A DNA stretch of 23,641 bases from a virus, in IMG/VR virus record IMGVR_UViG_3300005537_000062, positions 1-23,641 of that record, one strand, 5' to 3'. The position numbers were made by a program, and so were the translations under genes. The notes below the pieces were generated by a model. That model saw only the letters and a list, made by a program, of their open reading frames with translations, was not told the origin of the DNA and searched no databases. Shown one piece after another: positions 22,014 to 23,641 of the stretch; within the stretch, counting starts at the first letter, position 1; every line of letters starts with the position of its first letter.

Positions 22014-22071
22014 GGACGAAATAGGGTGCGCAAGCGCCCTATATATGCGTTATGCGCATACTGACGAGTCC
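22014..22071 (+). ncRNA. Type II hammerhead ribozyme
   Basis: All core parts are present in type II order. Stem II is GGAC (22014-22017) with GTCC (22068-22071). GAA of the GAAA core is 22018-22020, and A22021 starts stem III. Stem III has 9 bp (22021-22029 with 22034-22042, one U-G) and a GCAA tetraloop. The cleavage triplet is AUA (22041-22043), which obeys the NUH rule. Stem I has 6 bp (22044-22049 with 22055-22060) and a 5-nt loop. CUGACGA (22061-22067) fits CUGANGA. Cleavage is predicted between 22043 and 22044. It begins two bases after the TAA of the 297-aa gene. Confidence 0.9.
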
Positions 22072-22115
22072 GCAGAGAATGACCGGATAAACCCTTTTTA
22101 TAGCGGAGAAATTTT

Positions 22116-22337
22116 ATGTTTTCCGTTCTTTTTGGTGCGGTAATGGTGCTGCATATGCAAGCAAATCATGCGATACATGAGAACGTATTACGGCAAGAAT
22201 TAGCCGTTAACGGCATGTATAGCGAAGATGCAGCTAACAGCATATGGTATTTACAACGGCACTCGTTTGCAGCGAAACCCGTTGCAACCCAATGGACATA
22301 TTATGATCCTGAAACGAATACTTTCCGTATGGTGTAA
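22116..22337 (+). CDS. Hypothetical small early protein (73 aa)
   Basis: ATG 22116 has GGAG about 8 nt upstream. The N-terminus (MFSVLFGAVMVLHM, 1-14) is hydrophobic, either a short signal-like helix or a buried helix. The rest is polar, ending TYYDPETNTFRMV. It lies 45 nt after the ribozyme, so cleavage would leave it on a new message with a 5'-hydroxyl end and a stem I half-hairpin. The family is unknown. Confidence 0.7.
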   Translation: MFSVLFGAVMVLHMQANHAIHENVLRQELAVNGMYSEDAANSIWYLQRHSFAAKPVATQWTYYDPETNTFRMV

Positions 22338-22455
22338 TACCATCTGGATTGAAAAGGACGGGTTTTGGTCCGTCCGTTTAAAGTGTTTAAATGGGGAACC
22401 CCTAGGGGTTTCGTGCGGCAAATGGGTGTCTTACAAAAACATACCCTGGTGCTAA
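22303..22455 (+). CDS. Hypothetical small early protein (50 aa)
   Basis: ATG 22303 starts a 50-codon frame that overlaps the previous gene by 35 nt. The sequence (MILKRILSVWCNTIW, later LKCLNGEPLGVSCGKWV and a C-terminal WC) is Trp- and Cys-rich with four Cys. The SD is weak (GGAC), so translation is likely coupled to the upstream gene. A strong terminator follows after 5 nt. It contains the perfect palindrome AACCCCTAGGGGTT (22397-22410). No domain is recognised. Confidence 0.55.
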   Translation: MILKRILSVWCNTIWIEKDGFWSVRLKCLNGEPLGVSCGKWVSYKNIPWC

Positions 22456-22460
22456 ATGAG

Positions 22461-22488
22461 AGCCGCTCTTTATGAGTGGCTTTTTTTT
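22461..22488 (+). terminator. Strong intrinsic terminator
   Basis: AGCCGCTC pairs with GAGTGGCT (8 bp, one G-U) around TTTAT and is followed by eight T. It ends the transcript of the 297-aa gene, ribozyme and two small genes. Confidence 0.92.
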
Positions 22489-22544
22489 CGTCACATGGTG
22501 TAGTAGGCGCTTAATAAAAAACAGTTGTAAGCTTGTTGTAATTC

Positions 22545-22564
22545 AAGTACTAATATTAGTACTT
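22545..22564. repeat. Perfect 20-bp palindrome, probable operator
   Basis: AAGTACTAAT is followed by its exact inverse ATTAGTACTT with no spacer. It lies in a gene-free stretch after a terminator. The size and symmetry suit a dimeric repressor site. Confidence 0.65.
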
Positions 22565-22578
22565 TGCGGATTACCGGG

Positions 22579-22598
22579 GGCATGGTTTTAGCCGTGCC
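22579..22598 (+). other. Stable hairpin in the early spacer
   Basis: GGCATGG and CCGTGCC form a 7-bp stem (one U-G) around TTTTAG. It lies 38 nt before the start of a putative micropeptide and 14 nt after the palindrome. No U-tract follows, so it is not a terminator. Confidence 0.45.
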
Positions 22599-22636
22599 AA
22601 GTAATAAAAAGCTAGTGCATGTAATAGGTGGCGAAA

Positions 22637-22729
22637 ATGTTTGCAACGATCAAGAGCATTACAGTTCTTTTCCTTCTGTCTACTCTTCTCTCCTCAACAG
22701 ACCTATTGTTTGGTCCTGTCATCTCATAA
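22637..22729 (+). CDS. Putative 30-aa hydrophobic micropeptide
   Basis: ATG 22637 is preceded by AGGTGG at 5 nt, a strong SD, and encodes 30 residues with a hydrophobic core (ITVLFLLSTLLSS, about 8-20) and no charge beyond one Lys and one Asp. It could insert in the membrane. An overlapping 60-codon frame from 22581 has an SD too close to its ATG. Called on SD and hydrophobicity only. Confidence 0.42.
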   Translation: MFATIKSITVLFLLSTLLSSTDLLFGPVIS

Positions 22730-22917
22730 TAGATAAACTCGTTTTATCTAATCCTTCGCTTTAACTTCCCTGTAGTTTTGTTTTAGTTGTTTTTGGTTTC
22801 ACCCCCTTTTTTGTCCATTTTTAGGGGGTCATTTTCAGGTTTAATTGCGTCACTCGGCTAAAAGCCACAATACGATCTTTTTCGTCCATTTTTAGTTACT
22901 CGTTTTCGGAGAAAATC
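22730..22917 (+). other. Gene-free, T-rich regulatory spacer with repeats
   Basis: TAGATAAA-CTCGT-TTTATCTA (22730-22750) is a perfect 8-bp A/T hairpin directly after the micropeptide stop. ACCCCCT (22801-22807) inverts as AGGGGGT (22823-22829), with a T-rich flank, and may be a terminator. GTCCATTTTTAG occurs twice in direct orientation (22813-22824 and 22884-22895) within a wider T-rich match. Promoter consensus is not obvious. Confidence 0.5.
22813..22895 (+). repeat. Direct repeat pair GTCCATTTTTAG
   Basis: Two copies of the 12-mer start 71 bp apart, each preceded by a T-run and followed about 5 nt later by a TC-containing, TTTTC-containing segment. They may be binding sites or an iteron-like pair; two copies are too few to judge. 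Confidence 0.45.
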
Positions 22918-23118
22918 ATGCCCACAGCCATGCAATTAGCGTTTGTCAAAAGCAAGTCTGTTACCACCAAGTCAGACCTTGGCAAGCGTATTCTCGGCAT
23001 CGCCGTGCATCAAAATCAGCGTGAACGTGAACATATCCGTGATATCGCTGTGCGCAAGGCTGAAGAGCGGATTGCCCGCGAGAATGCAAAACTGTTGAAA
23101 GGGGTTCTTGGATCATGA
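22918..23118 (+). CDS. Small basic helical early protein (66 aa)
   Basis: ATG 22918 follows CGGAG by 7 nt. The protein (MPTAMQLAFVKSKSV at the start, later REREHIRDIAVRKAEER) is Lys/Arg/Glu-rich and mostly one long helix. It may bind nucleic acid or a partner protein. It overlaps the next gene by ATGA, so this begins a coupled set of four. The family is unknown. Confidence 0.75.
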   Translation: MPTAMQLAFVKSKSVTTKSDLGKRILGIAVHQNQREREHIRDIAVRKAEERIARENAKLLKGVLGS

Positions 23119-23354
23119 CGAACGTTTGGATTGTAAAGTGTATGCGGGTTAAATTCCCGTTCGACACTTACGAACACAAAGTTGAGGCTGAAACGCCGAA
23201 AGAAGCGCTGGCAGCCTTCCCGAATTCCATGAGTGCTCGATTGGAGAGTTTCAATCATGTCGATGAACATTGCACAAGCTCTGTTGAAAGCGGAGCAGCT
23301 AGAGCAAACAGGTGTTATAACGCCGCTTGCGCTTGCCCTCATTGTGTTGGCTAA
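23115..23354 (+). CDS. Hypothetical early protein (79 aa)
   Basis: ATG 23115 overlaps the previous stop (ATGA); AAAGGGG lies about 13 nt upstream. Residues 1-47 (MTNVWIVKCMRVKFPFDTY, then KVEAETPKEALAAFP) look like a genuine small alpha/beta protein. The last 30 residues (Ser/Ala/Cys-rich) read the next gene out of frame and look less protein-like. Either the overlap of about 98 nt is real or the natural C-terminus differs. Confidence 0.62.
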   Translation: MTNVWIVKCMRVKFPFDTYEHKVEAETPKEALAAFPNSMSARLESFNHVDEHCTSSVESGAARANRCYNAACACPHCVG

Positions 23355-23433
23355 GGAATTCCAAAACTTGGTTGGTGGTGAAGCTTACTGCCATATCATC
23401 GAAGATCACCTGAAAGCGGAGAAACGGAAGTGA
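23257..23433 (+). CDS. Hypothetical early protein (58 aa)
   Basis: I start at ATG 23257 (MSMNIAQALLKAEQLEQ) since GGAG lies about 10 nt upstream; ATG 23263 is also possible. It is helical with a hydrophobic centre (TPLALALIVLAKEFQNL, about 21-37) that is more likely a buried helix than a membrane span, and a charged end. It overlaps the previous frame by 98 nt in the +1 phase, and its TGA overlaps the GTG of the next gene. No family is recognised. Confidence 0.65.
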   Translation: MSMNIAQALLKAEQLEQTGVITPLALALIVLAKEFQNLVGGEAYCHIIEDHLKAEKRK

Positions 23434-23641
23434 GTCAAAAACCAATTACATTTCAGGCCGGTAATGTAGTCTACCGTAACACCTGGAAGAACAGTAGCGG
23501 CAACATTCGTACTAACCTGTACTTTAGCCGAGAAAGGGCAGAACAATCGGCTCGGAATAATTGGTCAGCGCGGTATCAGGAAATTGCAACACCTGTAACG
23601 CAAGAAGATTGTTTGATGAACGCCACCGAGGGTAATTATGA
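23430..23641 (+). CDS. Hypothetical early protein, partial at right edge
   Basis: GTG 23430 overlaps the previous TGA (GTGA) and has GCGGAG about 8 nt upstream. The frame stays open to the window end, giving 70 codons (VSQKPITFQAGNVVYRNTW, later RERAEQSARNNWSARYQE). It is polar and Asn/Arg/Gln-rich. The frame's own stop is not seen; a possible next ATG with GAGGG upstream lies at 23638. No family is recognised. Confidence 0.65.
   Translation, partial: MSQKPITFQAGNVVYRNTWKNSSGNIRTNLYFSRERAEQSARNNWSARYQEIATPVTQEDCLMNATEGNY

Noticed and set aside
22021-22042. Hairpin after the 297-aa gene read as an intrinsic terminator
   Set aside because: No U-tract follows; it is stem III of the ribozyme.
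22045-22143. 32-codon frame beginning ATGCGTTATGCG
   Set aside because: The start lies in ribozyme stem I without an SD, and the sequence is fully explained by the hammerhead core.
22581-22764. 60-codon frame from ATG 22581
   Set aside because: GGGGG is only one base from the ATG; a frame with a better SD overlaps it. Not excluded entirely.
1-23641. Diversity-generating retroelement, CRISPR array, tRNA or insertion sequence
   Set aside because: No reverse transcriptase, template/variable repeat pair, regularly spaced repeats, cloverleaf or transposase was seen.

Overview
The window is part of a tailed double-stranded DNA phage (or prophage) genome. It carries an almost complete virion-morphogenesis module on the minus strand (1-19480), a control region (about 19481-20166), and the start of a plus-strand block of small early-type genes (20167-23641). 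The pairing of a P22 gp4-like protein with a gp10-like tail/DNA-stabilisation protein, the large Gln-rich portal protein, and the Gly-rich and transglycosylase virion proteins point to a podovirus-like particle with a P22-type neck. A Gram-negative host is likely, but nothing here fixes the species. There is no tRNA, CRISPR array, insertion sequence, integrase or polymerase.

Minus strand, in transcription order (right to left): terminase small subunit, a small HNH protein, terminase large subunit, portal, a tiny ORF with no canonical start codon, a GroES-like co-chaperonin, scaffold, a conserved head-region protein, a decoration-like protein, the major capsid protein, two small virion proteins, a fibre-like protein with 31-residue repeats, a zinc-site protein, an XhlA-like membrane protein, a three-TM-type holin, a tail-fibre/spike protein, a 45-aa protein, a gp4-like neck protein, a two-TM membrane protein, a gp10-like stabilisation protein, a small fibre/appendage protein, a GNAT acetyltransferase, and three candidate internal/ejection proteins. 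The last of these has a lytic transglycosylase domain and runs off the left edge. Genes are packed with ATGA or TAATG overlaps or gaps of a few bases. UUCG-type or GC-rich hairpins after the capsid genes probably set expression steps.

The control region holds two near-identical sigma70-type promoters pointing in opposite directions. The leftward promoter opens onto a roughly 140-nt leader. That leader has two mutually exclusive hairpins and a 14-15 base stretch complementary to the 3' end of bacterial 16S rRNA. The rightward promoter is followed within about 20 nt by a long hairpin.

The plus-strand block encodes small proteins, mostly unrecognisable. The main one (21118-22011) has a strong promoter, a 7-bp hairpin at the predicted mRNA 5' end, and, two bases after its stop codon, a sequence with every core element of a type II hammerhead ribozyme (22014-22071). 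I consider this ribozyme the most important find. It should cut the early mRNA between the 297-aa gene and the genes after it, leaving the upstream message bounded by hairpins at both ends.
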